This document shows, piece after piece, positions 5,220-5,381 of a stretch of DNA of 5,381 bases. The DNA comes from an uncultured Collinsella sp. (GTDB lineage: Bacteria > Actinomycetota > Coriobacteriia > Coriobacteriales > Coriobacteriaceae). Position 1 is the stretch's first letter, and each line of letters opens with the position of its first letter. Below the pieces are notes generated by a model that did not search any database, had not been told where the DNA came from, and worked only from the letters and a program-made list of their open reading frames with translations. The position numbers were made by a program, and so were the translations under genes. The stretch covers positions 1-5,381 of the forward strand of contig URKH01000098.1 in the NCBI GenBank assembly GCA_900548255.1, in the 5' to 3' direction.

Positions 5220-5225
5220 CGCGTA

Positions 5226-5381
5226 ATGAAAATCATTAAAGCTAAAGACTACGAGGATATGAGCCGCAAGGCCGCTAATATCATCTCGGCCCAGGTTATC
5301 CTCAAGCCCGATTGCGTGCTGGGTCTTGCCACCGGCAGCAGCCCGGAGGGCACCTACGCTGAGCTGGTGAGAAAGTATGAG
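5226..5381 (+). CDS. nagB: Glucosamine-6-phosphate deaminase (5' part, cut by window edge)
   Basis: NagB converts glucosamine-6-phosphate to fructose-6-phosphate and ammonia, feeding amino sugars into glycolysis. Only the first 52 codons are in the window; full-length NagB is about 240-270 residues, so the catalytic residues lie beyond the edge. The N-terminus MKIIKAKDYEDMSRKAANII is characteristic of the family, and LGLATGSSPEGTY (33-45) is the phosphate-binding loop shared by NagB and related sugar isomerases. The start has a good Shine-Dalgarno 6 nt upstream. A long structured leader precedes it, hinting at regulation of its own transcript. The start of a related 6-phosphogluconolactonase-type protein is less likely given the close NagB match. 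Confidence 0.92.
   Translation, partial: MKIIKAKDYEDMSRKAANIISAQVILKPDCVLGLATGSSPEGTYAELVRKYE

Larger units (their letters stand above)
4954..5225 (+). other. Structured intergenic region and leader before nagB
   Basis: These 272 bp contain no supported gene. In order they hold the perfect hairpin at 4994-5027; CCGAAGCT (5045-5052) paired with AGCTTTGG (5057-5064); a TATATT -10-like box (5113-5118); GGCCGCA (5137-5143) paired with TGCGGCC (5153-5159); GGCAAG plus GCT (5173-5182, one bulged T) paired with AGC plus CTTGCC (5192-5200); and a small TCTC/GAGA hairpin (5201-5214) touching the nagB Shine-Dalgarno. No known riboswitch class or glmS-type ribozyme was recognised. Confidence 0.55.

Noticed and set aside
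5030..5225. glmS-type ribozyme, T-box or known riboswitch before nagB
   Set aside because: I looked for the conserved glmS cleavage core and the T-box antiterminator bases and did not find them, nor a motif of any other class I know. Only unnamed hairpins can be supported.
4874..5239. 121-codon + strand frame from the EIIA end into the nagB start
   Set aside because: It overlaps the EIIA gene out of frame, crosses the perfect hairpin and the structured leader, and has a biased Arg/Ser-rich composition.

Overview
The window is a high-GC bacterial chromosome segment. It most likely comes from an actinobacterium of the Coriobacteriia, with Collinsella or a close relative as the best guess. This rests on the base composition, the actinobacterial gene order rplM-rpsI-glmM, and protein sequences that look coriobacterial. 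It is a judgement from the sequence, not a database result. All confident genes lie on the + strand.

Layout. Positions 1-215 hold no convincing gene. They contain an extended -10 box, a GC-rich hairpin and a weak hint of a membrane-type reading frame running off the left edge on the - strand. Positions 216-579 are the tmRNA gene ssrA, complete with encoded CCA, a 13-residue tag reading frame and a visible pseudoknot, closed by a 13-bp terminator hairpin (588-628). Positions 629-1034 are gene-free and carry a structured repeat. A 133-bp element (637-769) is bounded by 11-bp inverted repeats and filled with hairpins, and a second, truncated copy of its left part lies at 842-893 (50 of 52 bases identical). 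The repeat carries a 17-base inverted copy of the tmRNA 3' T-arm/acceptor region. Next comes a patatin-like serine lipase gene (1046-1924).

A clear promoter and a hairpin leader precede the ribosomal protein operon rplM-rpsI (L13-S9, 2082-2923), which ends in a strong 16-bp terminator. glmM (3047-4384), a stand-alone EIIA-Glc-type PTS protein (4456-4953) and the 5' end of nagB (5226 to the right edge) follow. The 272-bp gap before nagB contains a perfect 14-bp hairpin and a series of further stem-loops reaching the nagB ribosome binding site.

Functional picture. The left half supports translation: ribosome rescue by tmRNA and two ribosomal proteins. The right half sits around glucosamine-6-phosphate. 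GlmM converts it to glucosamine-1-phosphate for cell wall precursors, NagB removes it to fructose-6-phosphate and ammonia, and EIIA handles phosphotransferase sugar uptake and signalling. The least explained parts are the repeat next to ssrA and the two structured leaders, before rplM and nagB.
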